A DNA stretch of 40,325 bases, taken from an uncultured Pelagibacteraceae bacterium. GTDB lineage: Bacteria > Pseudomonadota > Alphaproteobacteria > Pelagibacterales > Pelagibacteraceae. Positions 21,409 to 33,523 of the stretch are shown piece after piece. The stretch spans positions 1 through 40,325 of the forward strand of contig CACAFC010000010.1 of NCBI GenBank assembly GCA_902531765.1, written 5' to 3'. Position 1 is the first letter of the stretch, and every line of letters begins with the position of its first letter. The position numbers were made by a program, and so were the translations under genes. The notes beneath the pieces were generated by a model. That model was given only the letters and a program-made list of their open reading frames with translations, was not told the DNA's origin and ran no database searches.

Positions 21409-22734
21409 ATGAGCGAAAAAATATTAGTCCCAGTTTTAGGTGAAAGCATTACAGAAGCCACAATATCTAAATGGTTAAAAAACAAAGGCGAAACGGTTGA
21501 TGCAGATGAGCCAATCGTTGAATTAGAAACCGACAAGGTTAATTTGGAAGTACCGTCTCCAGTTACAGGAAAACTAATTGAAATTAACTCTCAAGATGGT
21601 TCAACTGTTAAAGTGGGAGAAATTTTAGGTTTAGTTACTGAAATTGAAGGTGAGGTTAAAAGACCAAATAAAATAGAGAAAATCCAGCCATCAAATTTAC
21701 AAAAAAAAGAAGAGATTAAAGAAAAAGACAATGTAATCAAGTTAGATCCAATTAAAGAGCAAGCGGAATTAGATATATTTGAAGAGGAGAGTAATGGTAA
21801 CGAGTTAAAAGAGGAGCCACTGGTTTTAACAGAGGAAATAAAAAACAGTCACACAGAGAATAATTCTTCTGAGGAAATTCAAACATTATCCCCAGCTGTA
21901 AGAAAAATGGTAGATGAAAACAATATTGATGTTAAGTCAGTAAAAGGATCTGGGAAAGATGGACGAATACTTAAAGGTGATTTAATAGGCTTGATGGGAG
22001 TCAATCCTCCACCTTCAGAGAGAAAAATTAAATATGGTCAAGAAGAGCGTATTAAAATGACTAGGTTAAGGCAAACTATAGCAAAAAGACTGAAACAAGC
22101 CCAGGAGAATGCAGCTTTACTTACTACTTTTAATGAAGTGGACATGACAAATATAATTAACATGAGAAAAGACAACCAGGAAGATTTCCAAAGTCGATAT
22201 GGTATCAAGCTTGGCTTTATGTCATTTTTTGTTAAGGCTTGTATAGTAGCCTTAAAAAATTTTCCAGCTGTAAATGCTGAGATAGATGGAGACACTATTG
22301 TTTATAAAAATTATTATAACATAAGTTTTGCAGTTGGAACAAATAAAGGTCTTGTAGTTCCAGTTTTAAAAAACGCGGACGAACTATCTTTTGCAGATAT
22401 TGAAAAAAATATTAAAGAAATTTCCGAAAAAGCAAAAGATGGAAAACTTGTAATTGAAGATCTTCAAGGAGGTACCTTTACTATTAGCAATGGCGGAGTT
22501 TATGGGTCAATGCTTTCAACTCCAATTCTAAACTTGCCTCAATCTGGAGTATTAGGAATGCATAATATTGTTGATAGACCTATTGTAGTGGATGGTGAAA
22601 TCAAGATAAGACCAGTAATGTATTTAGCTTTATCTTATGATCATAGAATTATTGACGGTAAAGAGTCTGTATCATTTCTTAAAATGATTAAAGAAAGTCT
22701 TGAGGACCCTAGAAGGTTATTTTTGGATATTTAG
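21409..22734 (+). CDS. sucB: 2-oxoglutarate dehydrogenase E2, dihydrolipoamide succinyltransferase
   Basis: SucB transfers the succinyl group from E1 to CoA through a swinging lipoyl arm. The 441-residue protein has one lipoyl domain (about residues 1-76) with lipoylated Lys43 in ETDKVNLEV. An acidic/Lys-rich linker follows (about 80-150), then a peripheral subunit-binding domain ([12 protein letters not shown]...[10 protein letters not shown]). The catalytic domain ends with the active-site His412 in SYDHRIIDG. The gene sits between sucA and lpd with single-base to six-base spacing. Confidence 0.97.
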   Translation: MSEKILVPVLGESITEATISKWLKNKGETVDADEPIVELETDKVNLEVPSPVTGKLIEINSQDGSTVKVGEILGLVTEIEGEVKRPNKIEKIQPSNLQKKEEIKEKDNVIKLDPIKEQAELDIFEEESNGNELKEEPLVLTEEIKNSHTENNSSEEIQTLSPAVRKMVDENNIDVKSVKGSGKDGRILKGDLIGLMGVNPPPSERKIKYGQEERIKMTRLRQTIAKRLKQAQENAALLTTFNEVDMTNIINMRKDNQEDFQSRYGIKLGFMSFFVKACIVALKNFPAVNAEIDGDTIVYKNYYNISFAVGTNKGLVVPVLKNADELSFADIEKNIKEISEKAKDGKLVIEDLQGGTFTISNGGVYGSMLSTPILNLPQSGVLGMHNIVDRPIVVDGEIKIRPVMYLALSYDHRIIDGKESVSFLKMIKESLEDPRRLFLDI

Positions 22735-22735
22735 A

Positions 22736-24136
22736 ATGTCGGAAAAATTTCAAGCAGTAGTTATAGGAGGTGGCCCAGGAGGTTATGTTTGCGCAATTAG
22801 ACTTGCCCAATTAGGTTTAAAAACTGCATGTATAGAGTCCAGGGGATCTCTTGGTGGTACATGCCTAAATATTGGTTGTATCCCTTCAAAAAGCTTGCTT
22901 AATTTATCTGAGGAATTTCACAAAGTTAAAGGTTTGGCAAATAAAGGTATTGAAATAGGAGAAGTAAAACTAAATCTTGATAAAATGATGAAGAGCAAGG
23001 ACAAAGCAGTCACTGTTCTTACAAAAGGTGTAGAATTTCTTCTAAAAAAAAACAAAGTTACCTATTTTAAAGGTCATGGAAGTTTTAAATCAAAAAATGA
23101 AATCTTAATAAAAGATGATCAAAAAAAAGAAACCATAATTCAAACTGAAAAAACAGTTATAGCCACAGGATCTGTACCAGTATCTCTACCGGGCATCGAA
23201 ATAGATGAAAAAATAATAGTTTCATCAACTGGAGCTTTAAAATTAGAAAAAGTGCCCAATAAAATGGTTGTTGTTGGTGGAGGTTATATCGGCTTAGAGA
23301 TGGGATCAGTGTGGTCAAGACTTGGTGCGAAAGTAGAAGTTGTTGAGTTTTTGGATCATATAACACCTGGTATGGATAAAGAAATTTCGTCTGAGTTTAT
23401 GAAAATTCTTAAAAAGCAAGGAATGAAGTTTAATATGCAAAATAAAGTTGAAACAATTCAAAAAAATAATTCAGGCGCAGTCGTCTCAACAATTGATAAA
23501 GATGGAAATAAAAATAATTTTGAATGTGATGTAGTTTTAATTTCAGTTGGTAGAAAGCCAAATACAGATGGTTTAAATTTAAAAAATGCCGGGGTGGGTT
23601 TAGATGAAAAAAATAGAATAAAAACTGATAAGAAATTTAAAACAAATATTGAAAATATTTATGCAATAGGTGATGTGATTGTTGGACCCATGCTTGCACA
23701 TAAGGCTGAAGATGAGGGTATAGCAGTTGCAGAAAATATTGTAGGTCAATCAGGTCATGTAAACTATGATACAATACCAGGTGTGGTGTATACCTCACCA
23801 GAGGTTGCCTCAATTGGGAAAACAGAGGAGCAATTAAAAGAATTAAATAAAAGTTATAAGGTTGGTAAATTTTCATTCATGGCCAACTCTAGAGCTAAAG
23901 CTATAGATGATGCAGAAGGTTTTGTGAAAATTCTTGCAGATGCTGAGACAGATAAAGTTTTAGGCGCACATATAATTGGCCCGCATGCTGGAGAATTAAT
24001 TGCTGAAATCGGTGTTGCAATGGAATTTGGTGCAAGCGCTGAGGATATAGCAAGAACCTGCCATGCTCACCCAACTTTTTCTGAAGCTGTCAAAGAAGCT
24101 GCGTTATCAGTAGATAAAAGAGCAATACACTCTTAA
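22736..24136 (+). CDS. lpd: Dihydrolipoyl dehydrogenase (E3)
   Basis: E3 reoxidises dihydrolipoamide with FAD and NAD+. I place the start at the ATG at 22736, one base after the sucB stop, giving 466 residues. An in-frame upstream TTG would run into sucB. The sequence has VVIGGGPGGYVCAIRLAQLG for FAD, the redox disulfide Cys43/Cys48 in GGTCLNIGCIPSK, the NAD motif VVGGGYIGLEMGSVW, YAIGDV, and the C-terminal HAHPTFSEAVKEA with the catalytic His. Position after sucAB indicates service to the 2-oxoglutarate complex, though it may be shared with other lipoyl complexes. Confidence 0.97.
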   Translation: MSEKFQAVVIGGGPGGYVCAIRLAQLGLKTACIESRGSLGGTCLNIGCIPSKSLLNLSEEFHKVKGLANKGIEIGEVKLNLDKMMKSKDKAVTVLTKGVEFLLKKNKVTYFKGHGSFKSKNEILIKDDQKKETIIQTEKTVIATGSVPVSLPGIEIDEKIIVSSTGALKLEKVPNKMVVVGGGYIGLEMGSVWSRLGAKVEVVEFLDHITPGMDKEISSEFMKILKKQGMKFNMQNKVETIQKNNSGAVVSTIDKDGNKNNFECDVVLISVGRKPNTDGLNLKNAGVGLDEKNRIKTDKKFKTNIENIYAIGDVIVGPMLAHKAEDEGIAVAENIVGQSGHVNYDTIPGVVYTSPEVASIGKTEEQLKELNKSYKVGKFSFMANSRAKAIDDAEGFVKILADAETDKVLGAHIIGPHAGELIAEIGVAMEFGASAEDIARTCHAHPTFSEAVKEAALSVDKRAIHS

Positions 24137-24141
24137 TTTTT

Positions 24142-24164
24142 TTTCATATTATAAAAATATGAAA
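24142..24164 (+). repeat. Perfect 9-bp inverted repeat spanning the priA start codon
   Basis: TTTCATATT (24142-24150) and AATATGAAA (24156-24164) are perfect inverted repeats around a five-base loop, and the second arm contains the priA ATG (24159-24161). In RNA this would form a weak AU-rich hairpin with one GC pair that could hide the start codon. A run of eight T immediately precedes and overlaps the first arm. No family or regulator is recognised. Confidence 0.55.
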
Positions 24165-26114
24165 TACCCTATTCTACTACCTAATATTTTTAATCATCCT
24201 TTTACTTATGAAAGTGAAATTGATCTTAAGCTAGGTGAATTTGTTCTAGTCCCTTTTGGAAAATCTAAAATAACAGGTGTGGTATGGGATGAATTTGAAA
24301 AAAACGATAATAAGAAATTTAAAATAAAAAGTATTCAAAAAAAATTAGACGTAGCTCCACTAAAGAAAGACACAATAAATTTTTTAAACTGGTTTGCTGA
24401 GTATAATTTAATACCAAAGGGAATGGCGTTAAAACTAGTTTTATTGAGCAGTAATGCAATAAAGAAAATGGAAAAAAAAATTTATGAACCGTATAATAAT
24501 AAAATAAAAAAAAATTCCTTTAAACTTTCTATTAATCAAATCAGATCCTTAGAAAAAATGAGTTATTCAAATCAAAAATTTAGAGTTCATGTTTTACAAG
24601 GAACAACAGGATCGGGTAAGACTTTAGTTTATTTTGAGGCGTTAAAATCTATAATAGAGAAGGGTTTTCAATCATTAATTCTTTTACCAGAAATAGGTTT
24701 GACCAGTCAGTTTGAGCAAAAATTTTCAGAATATTTTGGATTTAATCCAGCGATTTGGCACTCTGGTATCTCAAAAAAAAAAAAAGAAATAATTTGGAGT
24801 GGCATTTCCTGCGGTGAAATTAAAGTTGTCATTGGTGCAAGATCTTCTTTATTTTTACCGTTTAAAAAATTAGGAATAATAATTGTTGATGAGGAACATG
24901 ATCAATCTTTCAAACAAGATGAAGGTGTTACATATAATGCACGAGATATGGCAATTTCAAGAGCATCATTTGAAAACATTCCTGTCAACTTGATTACAGC
25001 TGTTCCTTCCATAGAAACTTTTGAAAATATTAAAAAGGGAAAATATGAAGTCTCTAGACTAAGAGAAAGGTATAGAAATGCTGCACTTCCTAATTATGAA
25101 ATCATTAATTTAAATAATACAAAACTTGAGAAGCAATCATGGTTATCAGCGAAAATAATTGAAAAAGTTAATCTACATCTTAAAAAAAAAGATCAAGTTT
25201 TGTTTTTTTTGAATAGAAGAGGTTTTTCGCCTAACGCATTATGTAACAAATGTTTTTCAAGCTTCACATGCCCAAATTGTACAATAAATTTAGTTTATCA
25301 TAAGAATAAAAATAATTTGATATGTCATTATTGTGGTTTCAAATCACAGTTAAAAAGAAATTGTAAGAAAGGTGATAATTGTGAATTTGTCTTTAGTGGA
25401 CCAGGTGTTGAAAGAATTTCTGAGGAAGTTAAAAGAAAGTTTCCTGGTAAAAAAATTGATATTTTCTCAAGTGATACGATGAATAAAAAAGACTCAAAAG
25501 AAAAAATTAGAAAAATAATTAATAACGAAATTCAGATTTTAGTAGGAACTCAATTAATATCAAAAGGTTTTCATTTTCCTCACTTGAATTGTATTGTTGT
25601 TGTAGATATTGATCTTTCATCTCATGGTCACGATCTAAGAGGGGCTGAAAAGAATTTACAACTTTATCATCAGCTTTCAGGAAGAGCTGGTAGAACTGGA
25701 AAACCAGCGACAGTTTATTTTCAAACCTATGAAAATAATTCTAAAATGATCTCTGAAATAACAAACGAAAATCCAGATATCTTTTTAGAAAGAGAGTTAG
25801 AAATAAGAAAAAAAAATAAACTTCCTCCTTATCAAAGATTTATTTCTTTAATCCTAACAGGAGAAAATGAAAAAAAATTAGAAAAAGAAGCTTTTAATTT
25901 CAAGAATTTTATTGCAAACAAAATTAACGGAAAAATTTTGGGTCCTGTGAATGCACCAATATTTAGAATAAAAAAAAAATTTAGGATAAGACTTTTGATA
26001 AGAGGATCAAAATCTATGAAAATGCAAAATTCTTTAGCTAAAATTATTCCAAAATATAAATTTTTTAAGGGAATAAAACTTTCAGTTGATGTTGATCCAA
26101 TAAACTTCAATTAA
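24159..26114 (+). CDS. priA: Primosomal replication-restart helicase PriA
   Basis: PriA recognises stalled or repaired forks and reloads the replicative helicase. The 651-residue protein is shorter than E. coli PriA (732) but has all core parts. These are an N-terminal DNA-binding region (~1-100), Walker A GTTGSGKT (148-155), DEEH box (244-247), and a zinc-binding insertion with eight cysteines arranged as CNKC, CPNC, CHYC and CKKGDNC. The helicase C-terminal motifs GTQLISKGFHFP and SGRAGR are present. It is separated from lpd by 22 bases. The inverted repeat described at 24142-24164 overlaps its start. Confidence 0.96.
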   Translation: MKYPILLPNIFNHPFTYESEIDLKLGEFVLVPFGKSKITGVVWDEFEKNDNKKFKIKSIQKKLDVAPLKKDTINFLNWFAEYNLIPKGMALKLVLLSSNAIKKMEKKIYEPYNNKIKKNSFKLSINQIRSLEKMSYSNQKFRVHVLQGTTGSGKTLVYFEALKSIIEKGFQSLILLPEIGLTSQFEQKFSEYFGFNPAIWHSGISKKKKEIIWSGISCGEIKVVIGARSSLFLPFKKLGIIIVDEEHDQSFKQDEGVTYNARDMAISRASFENIPVNLITAVPSIETFENIKKGKYEVSRLRERYRNAALPNYEIINLNNTKLEKQSWLSAKIIEKVNLHLKKKDQVLFFLNRRGFSPNALCNKCFSSFTCPNCTINLVYHKNKNNLICHYCGFKSQLKRNCKKGDNCEFVFSGPGVERISEEVKRKFPGKKIDIFSSDTMNKKDSKEKIRKIINNEIQILVGTQLISKGFHFPHLNCIVVVDIDLSSHGHDLRGAEKNLQLYHQLSGRAGRTGKPATVYFQTYENNSKMISEITNENPDIFLERELEIRKKNKLPPYQRFISLILTGENEKKLEKEAFNFKNFIANKINGKILGPVNAPIFRIKKKFRIRLLIRGSKSMKMQNSLAKIIPKYKFFKGIKLSVDVDPINFN

Positions 26115-26222
26115 CCAATAAAAAGAGGCATTTTTGACATATCAGTCACTTGAAGACACAAGGGTCATATGCTAATTAAAACCTGATTTTTAAATAATCT
26201 TCAACATTATAGAGGAAACAAG
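26115..26222 (+). promoter_or_regulatory. Leader region of the ATP synthase genes
   Basis: This 108-base gap is the second largest in the window and probably holds the promoter for atpHAGDC. A consensus-like TTGACA is at 26134-26139, but I find no convincing -10 box at 16-18 bases. Small inverted repeats are visible: TGAC-N6-GTCA at 26135-26148 and CTTG-N6-CAAG at 26149-26162. An AGAGGA ribosome-binding site lies just before the atpH TTG start. No known RNA element is recognised. Confidence 0.35.
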
Positions 26223-26780
26223 TTGAGCAAAGATACAGGATTTTCAATTTCATCAGCTGAAAGGTATTCTCTCGCACTTTTTGAGCTTTCAGAAGAAAAT
26301 AATTTATTGAGCCAGATAGAAGAACAATCTTTATCTGTATTAAATCTAATTAATCAAAGTAAAGATTTTTTTAATTTGATTAAAGATCCCACTACTAGCC
26401 AAGAGGATCTCTCAAAGGTGATAAATAAAATAGCTGCTAGTAATAAATTTGATAATTTATTTAAAAATTTTTTAAATTTCTTAATTCAAAAGAGACGTTT
26501 CTTTTTTATAGAACGAATTCTTAAAAGTTTTATTGAAATTTGTTCCAAAAAAAGAGGTGAGCTTATAGCTGAATTGAAATCAGCAAAAAAATTATCAAGT
26601 GATGAAATTAAAAAAATTACAGATGAGTTATCAATGAATTTTAGCTCTAAAATAAAATTAAACTATAAATACGATGAAAGTTTAATAGGAGGTCTGGTAG
26701 TTCAAGTTGGAAGTACTATGGTTGACTCCTCAATTAAAAATAAATTACAGCAAATTGAAAATAGAATGATAGAGGCATAG
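26223..26780 (+). CDS. atpH: ATP synthase F1 delta subunit
   Basis: The delta subunit links the F1 head to the peripheral stalk. The 185-residue protein begins SSAERYSLALFELSEENN, matching the family's conserved ARRYAxALFELA-like start, and ends with the typical DESLIGGLVVQVGSTMVDSSIKNKL. The start is a TTG at 26223, supported by AGAGGA about eight bases upstream and by the absence of any ATG until far into the conserved region. It is followed by atpA with no spacer. Confidence 0.95.
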   Translation: MSKDTGFSISSAERYSLALFELSEENNLLSQIEEQSLSVLNLINQSKDFFNLIKDPTTSQEDLSKVINKIAASNKFDNLFKNFLNFLIQKRRFFFIERILKSFIEICSKKRGELIAELKSAKKLSSDEIKKITDELSMNFSSKIKLNYKYDESLIGGLVVQVGSTMVDSSIKNKLQQIENRMIEA

Positions 26781-28316
26781 ATGGAAATAAATCCTTCAGA
26801 AGTTACAAAAATATTAAAAGAACAAATCAAAAATTTTGGTGAAAAAGCCGAAGTTGCAGAAGTAGGGCAGGTATTATCAGTTGGAGATGGTATCGCAAGA
26901 ATTTATGGTTTGGATAACGTGCAAGCTGGTGAGATGGTAGAATTCGCTGATGGATCAAAAGGGATGGCTCTTAACTTAGAAAGTGAAAACGTTGGTGTTG
27001 TAATTTTTGGTGACGACAGAAATGTAAAAGAGGGAGATGTTGTAAAACGTACAGGTAATATTGTTGATACTCCTGTTGGAAAGGAATTGTTAGGTAGGGT
27101 TGTAGATGGTTTAGGTAATCCTATTGATGGGAAAGGTGCATTTGATAAAAATATCAAAAAAACTAGAGTAGAAGTAAAGGCACCAGGAATTATCCCTCGT
27201 CAATCAGTTAATGAACCAATGCAAACTGGACTAAAATCAATCGATAGCTTGGTTCCAATTGGAAGAGGTCAAAGAGAATTGATTATTGGGGACAGACAAA
27301 CAGGTAAAACTGCAGTTGCTGTTGATGCAATTATAAATCAAAAAAAGATAAACGAGTCTGGTGACGAAAAACAAAAATTATATTGTATTTATGTTGCAGT
27401 TGGACAAAAAAGATCAACTGTAAGACAAATTCAAAAAACATTAGAGGAAGCAGGTGCAATGGAGTACACAACTATTGTTGCAGCTACAGCTTCTGATTCT
27501 GCGCCATTACAATTTTTAGCCCCTTATACAGGATGTGCTATGGGTGAGTATTTCAGAGATAATGGAATGCATGCACTAATTATATATGATGATTTATCTA
27601 AACAAGCTGTTGCGTACAGACAAATGTCTTTATTATTGAGAAGACCTCCAGGCCGTGAGGCTTATCCGGGAGATGTATTTTATCTACACAGTAGATTACT
27701 TGAAAGAGCTGCAAAATTAAGTGACGAGCACGGTGGAGGTTCATTAACAGCCCTTCCAATTATTGAAACACAAGGAGGAGATGTTTCTGCATTTATTCCT
27801 ACTAATGTAATTTCAATTACTGATGGTCAAATATTTTTAGAAACAGAATTATTTAACCAAGGTATAAGACCAGCAATTAACGTTGGATTATCGGTATCTA
27901 GAGTTGGATCATCAGCTCAAACAAAAGCAATGAAAAAAGTTTCAGGATCAATGAAATTAGAATTAGCACAATATAGAGAAATGGCAGCATTTGCCCAATT
28001 TGGATCTGATTTGGATGCATCTACACAACAACTTTTAAATAGGGGCTCAAAACTAACTGAACTTCTAAAACAAAAACAATATTCACCATTGACTGTTGCT
28101 GAGCAAGTAATATCAGTTTTTTGTGGTGTTAAGGGTTATCTTGATGATATTGACTTAAAAGATGTATCTGAATTTGAAAGTAAAATTATCAATAAATGTA
28201 AATCAGATAAACCTGAAATAATTGAGGCAATTCAAAGCTCCGGAAAGCTTGATGAAGATAAAGAAAAACTATTGGTAGAAGTAATCACTCAGTTGAAAGG
28301 AACCTTTAAATCTTAA
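26781..28316 (+). CDS. atpA: ATP synthase F1 alpha subunit
   Basis: The alpha subunit provides the non-catalytic nucleotide sites of F1. The 511-residue length is standard. It shows [22 protein letters not shown] near the N-terminus, Walker A GDRQTGKT at 170-177, and the family signature [17 protein letters not shown]. It begins on the base after atpH, and atpG follows six bases after its stop. Confidence 0.98.
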   Translation: MEINPSEVTKILKEQIKNFGEKAEVAEVGQVLSVGDGIARIYGLDNVQAGEMVEFADGSKGMALNLESENVGVVIFGDDRNVKEGDVVKRTGNIVDTPVGKELLGRVVDGLGNPIDGKGAFDKNIKKTRVEVKAPGIIPRQSVNEPMQTGLKSIDSLVPIGRGQRELIIGDRQTGKTAVAVDAIINQKKINESGDEKQKLYCIYVAVGQKRSTVRQIQKTLEEAGAMEYTTIVAATASDSAPLQFLAPYTGCAMGEYFRDNGMHALIIYDDLSKQAVAYRQMSLLLRRPPGREAYPGDVFYLHSRLLERAAKLSDEHGGGSLTALPIIETQGGDVSAFIPTNVISITDGQIFLETELFNQGIRPAINVGLSVSRVGSSAQTKAMKKVSGSMKLELAQYREMAAFAQFGSDLDASTQQLLNRGSKLTELLKQKQYSPLTVAEQVISVFCGVKGYLDDIDLKDVSEFESKIINKCKSDKPEIIEAIQSSGKLDEDKEKLLVEVITQLKGTFKS

Positions 28317-28322
28317 TATAAT

Positions 28323-30615
<2,293 letters not shown>

Positions 30616-30616
<1 letters not shown>

Positions 30617-31008
30617 TGAGCGAAGAGTTTAAAATTGAAATTGTAAACCCAGAAAAATCTTTTTTAGTAAAAGAGGATGTTTTAGAGGTTGTTGTACCTG
30701 CATTTGAGGGTGAAATGGGGATTTTAAAAGATCACATATCAATTATTTCTTTTTTAAAACCTGGAATAATTAAAGTATTTTCGAAATCAGGTGATGAAAA
30801 TTATTATGTGGAAGATGGAATTATTGAATTTAAAAATAATAATTTATCTATCTTAACAAGCGCAATATTCTCTGTGACAGATTTAGATAAATCTAAACAA
30901 GGGGACTTACTCAAAAAAGCTGAGGCGGAAGCAAGCAAATCTGAGATAAGTGATCAGGCTAAATATTTAGCAGATCAAAAAGTTGAAGTTCTAAGATCGA
31001 TTAACTAA
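30616..31008 (+). CDS. atpC: ATP synthase F1 epsilon subunit
   Basis: The epsilon subunit couples the central stalk to the c-ring and can inhibit ATP hydrolysis. The 130-residue protein has the expected N-terminal beta-sandwich with VVPAFEGEMGILKDHISIISFLKPG and a helical C-terminal part. It overlaps atpD by one base. The 3' end overlaps the 3' end of the convergent rppH gene by 18 bp, so no intergenic terminator separates the two converging operons. Confidence 0.94.
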
Positions 31009-31476
31009 TAATAACTCTAATTTTTTTTTAATTTCTTGATAGACGTGTAATTTAAAATCTACCACAACTTTTGTTAAGGATTCTAATTCAATCCATTTCC
31101 ACTCAAGAAATTCAGGTTTTTTTGTTCTAATATTTATCTCACTATCCTCTCCAGTAAACTTCATTATAAACCATTTCTGTTTTTGTCCTTTATACTTACC
31201 CTTCCAAATTATACCCAATAAGTGATCTGGTAATTCATATGTTATAAAACCATCTAATTCTTTAATAAGCTCTACTTTTGTAATACTAGTCTCTTCCTTT
31301 AACTCCCTGTATGCGGCGGTAAGAAAATCCTCACCTTCATCAATACCTCCTTGTGGCATTTGCCAAAAGTTTTTTGGGTTGTCTATTCTTTTTGCAACGA
31401 AAATTTTATCTTCTTGATTAAGAACAACAATGCCTACACCACTACGTAGTGGCAGATTTTTATATTGTTCTTTCAT
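30991..31476 (-). CDS. rppH: RNA pyrophosphohydrolase (Nudix)
   Basis: RppH removes pyrophosphate from the 5' end of transcripts and starts RNase E-dependent decay. The 161-residue protein starts with the RppH-typical LPLRSGVGIVVLN, then RIDNPKNFWQMPQGGID. The Nudix box is at residues 43-65 with REL..EE (R57, E58, E61, E62); the usual Gly near its end is Ser64. The ATG directly abuts the ctpA stop, so it is the last gene of the rplU operon. A diadenosine polyphosphate hydrolase activity is the alternative within the same subfamily. Confidence 0.92.
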   Translation of the reverse strand: MKEQYKNLPLRSGVGIVVLNQEDKIFVAKRIDNPKNFWQMPQGGIDEGEDFLTAAYRELKEETSITKVELIKELDGFITYELPDHLLGIIWKGKYKGQKQKWFIMKFTGEDSEINIRTKKPEFLEWKWIELESLTKVVVDFKLHVYQEIKKKLELLLVNRS

Positions 31477-32616
31477 TTAACCGTTTAAAAGTTTTAATGC
31501 GTAACTTAGCTGATTATCAGTATCAGTCTTAATCCTAAATTCATCCGTATCTTCATTAATCTCAATATCAGGACTTACTCCAACTTCAGAAATTGATTTA
31601 CCAGAAGGTAAGTAATATTTTGCAACAGTGAGTCTTATTGCTCCTTTATTTTTAAGAGGAATTATTGATTGCACTGAACCTTTTCCAAAACTATTTTCGC
31701 CTAAAATAATTGCTCTTTTATGATCTTGGAGTGCTCCAGCAACTATTTCTGAAGCAGATGCAGAACCGTAATTAATTAATACAACCAAAGTTTTGCCACC
31801 TATCAAATCTCCTTTTTTGGCAAACCATTTTCTATTTTCAGAGGCCTTTCTACTTTTAGTAGATACAATCTCCCCATTATCTAAAAAAAAATCTGATATC
31901 CTTATAGCTTGCGATAACAACCCTCCAGGATTATTTCTTAAATCTAGTATATATGAATTTATATTTTCATTTTTTTCAAATTCTTTGATTTGCTTTCTTA
32001 TTTGTTCACCACTATTTTCATTAAAAGAGGTTAATCTAAGATAACCAACGTTATTTTTTAAAAGATCAGCTTTAACTGATTTAATTTGAATTATTTCTCT
32101 TACAATTTCAAACTTTAAAGCTTTTTTTTGTCCTACTCTTCTTACAGTTAAAATAATTGATGAACCTACAGGTCCTCTCATCAAGTCTACAGCCTCACTT
32201 AGTGATTTACCTTGTACCTGAATATCATCTATCTTTATGATGTAGTCACCAGCTTTGATACCGGCTTTAGATGCTGGAGTATCATCAATTGGGGAAATTA
32301 CTTTTACAACCCCAGACTCCATATTTACCTCTATTCCCAAGCCACCAAATTCACCACTTGTTTCAGTCTGCATTTCGTTAAAAATTTCAGGTGACATATA
32401 TGCTGAATAAGGATCTAATGATTGAAGCAAACCGTCTATTGCAGCATCCATGCTTTCAGATTGATTTATTTCATCGACATATTCTTTATTAATTTTTTCT
32501 AATACTTCTCCAAATAAATCTATTTTCTTATAAACGTCATTTTCAGCTGCAATGACAGGATTGAAAATTGAAAACTTTAGAAAAAATATACTGATGATAA
32601 AAAAAATTTTCCTCAT
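31477..32616 (-). CDS. ctpA: Carboxy-terminal processing protease, S41 family
   Basis: CtpA is an exported serine protease that trims or degrades periplasmic or membrane proteins from their C-termini. I choose the ATG at 32616 (379 residues), because it gives an ATGA overlap with the rsfS stop and a clean signal peptide (MRKIFFIISIFFLKF... with cleavage near VIAA, residue ~24). Longer forms would run into rsfS without a conserved match. A PDZ domain spans about residues 85-170 (GGLGIEV..., AGIKAGDYIIKIDD). The Ser-Lys dyad is Ser287 in NYGSASASE and Lys312 in SFGKGSVQ. DLRNNPGG is also typical. Confidence 0.94.
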   Translation of the reverse strand: MRKIFFIISIFFLKFSIFNPVIAAENDVYKKIDLFGEVLEKINKEYVDEINQSESMDAAIDGLLQSLDPYSAYMSPEIFNEMQTETSGEFGGLGIEVNMESGVVKVISPIDDTPASKAGIKAGDYIIKIDDIQVQGKSLSEAVDLMRGPVGSSIILTVRRVGQKKALKFEIVREIIQIKSVKADLLKNNVGYLRLTSFNENSGEQIRKQIKEFEKNENINSYILDLRNNPGGLLSQAIRISDFFLDNGEIVSTKSRKASENRKWFAKKGDLIGGKTLVVLINYGSASASEIVAGALQDHKRAIILGENSFGKGSVQSIIPLKNKGAIRLTVAKYYLPSGKSISEVGVSPDIEINEDTDEFRIKTDTDNQLSYALKLLNG

Positions 32617-32963
32617 ATTATAAGTTTTTCTTTTGGAATAAATTCTGACCACATTTTTTCTAATTCGTAAAATTTTCTTTTCTCTGGGTGAAATATGTGG
32701 ACAATTAGATCTATTCCATCCACCAGTTTCCACTCAGTACTATCTTTTCCCTCGATTTTTGAATCTTTCATTCCATAATCTTTGAATTTTTCTAAAACTT
32801 GTTCAGAGAGTGACTGGATATGTCTAGATGATGTACCACTTGCAATAATCATGTATTCAGCCATCGAACTTTTATCTTTAAGATCGATGCTAACAATGTC
32901 TAAAGCTTTATTGATATCTAAAGTTTGAATTATGATTTTTTTTAAATCAGAAATTTTGTCCAT
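32613..32963 (-). CDS. rsfS: Ribosomal silencing factor
   Basis: RsfS binds L14 on the 50S subunit and blocks subunit joining during starvation. The 116-residue protein is full length for the DUF143/Iojap family, with IIASGTSSRHIQSLSEQV, EGKDSTEWKLVDGIDLIVHIF and FYELEKMW. It lies 17 bases downstream of nadD, a common pairing, and its stop overlaps the ctpA start by 4 bp. Confidence 0.95.
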   Translation of the reverse strand: MDKISDLKKIIIQTLDINKALDIVSIDLKDKSSMAEYMIIASGTSSRHIQSLSEQVLEKFKDYGMKDSKIEGKDSTEWKLVDGIDLIVHIFHPEKRKFYELEKMWSEFIPKEKLII

Positions 32964-32980
32964 TAATTAACTAAACCATA

Positions 32981-33523
32981 TCAAATTTTTCTCAATTGAG
33001 AAGAAGAAATATTGACCTTTTCAAATTCGATAAATTTTAAATTTACTCTATTTAATCTTTTATATGTAGTTGAATTCAACGATTTTTTTTTATAACCATG
33101 CCTATCAAATACTATTATTTTACATTTCTGTGAAATTAATTTCCATTTATACCATTTATGAAATTTTATTAAATTATCAGCCCCCATTATAAAATAAATT
33201 TTGTTTTTTTTGTTCTTTGAAATATGATTAATTAAATCAAAAGTTTTATTCGATTTAATTGTGTCTTCATAAAATTTTACTTTAATCAATTTACTTGATC
33301 CAATAATTTTTTTGCAATGCTTGATTCTATTATCCAAACTTGTATGCGTCTTTTTTTTAAAAGGATTTTTTTTTGTTATTGCCCAAATAACATTTCGTAA
33401 ACCAAATCTTTTAATTGCTTCTTTTGAGATTGTTAAGTGACCTTTGTGTGCAGGATCGAAGGATCCACCTAGGATCCCAATTTTATTTCTTCTTGTAGCC
33501 AATTTAATTTCTAATTTTACCAT
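32981..33523 (-). CDS. nadD: Nicotinate-nucleotide adenylyltransferase
   Basis: NadD makes deamido-NAD from nicotinate mononucleotide and ATP. The 180-residue protein has the nucleotidyltransferase motif ILGGSFDPAHKGHL at residues 17-30 and the C-terminal SSSQLRK, the counterpart of ISSTxIR. FIMGADNLIKFHKW is also typical of NadD. It overlaps the end of proA by 20 bp, and rsfS follows. Confidence 0.95.
   Translation of the reverse strand: MVKLEIKLATRRNKIGILGGSFDPAHKGHLTISKEAIKRFGLRNVIWAITKKNPFKKKTHTSLDNRIKHCKKIIGSSKLIKVKFYEDTIKSNKTFDLINHISKNKKNKIYFIMGADNLIKFHKWYKWKLISQKCKIIVFDRHGYKKKSLNSTTYKRLNRVNLKFIEFEKVNISSSQLRKI

Noticed and set aside
22700-22736. TTG start for lpd inside sucB
   Set aside because: It would add 12 residues that translate the end of sucB in another frame. 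The ATG at 22736 leads directly into the FAD motif.
31018-31035. T-run after atpC as an intrinsic terminator
   Set aside because: There is no GC-rich stem before it, and it lies within the coding sequence of rppH.
31477-32733. Longer CtpA starting 39 residues upstream
   Set aside because: The extension lies in the rsfS coding region, hides the signal peptide and lacks family-like sequence. The ATG at 32616 gives a 4-bp ATGA overlap.
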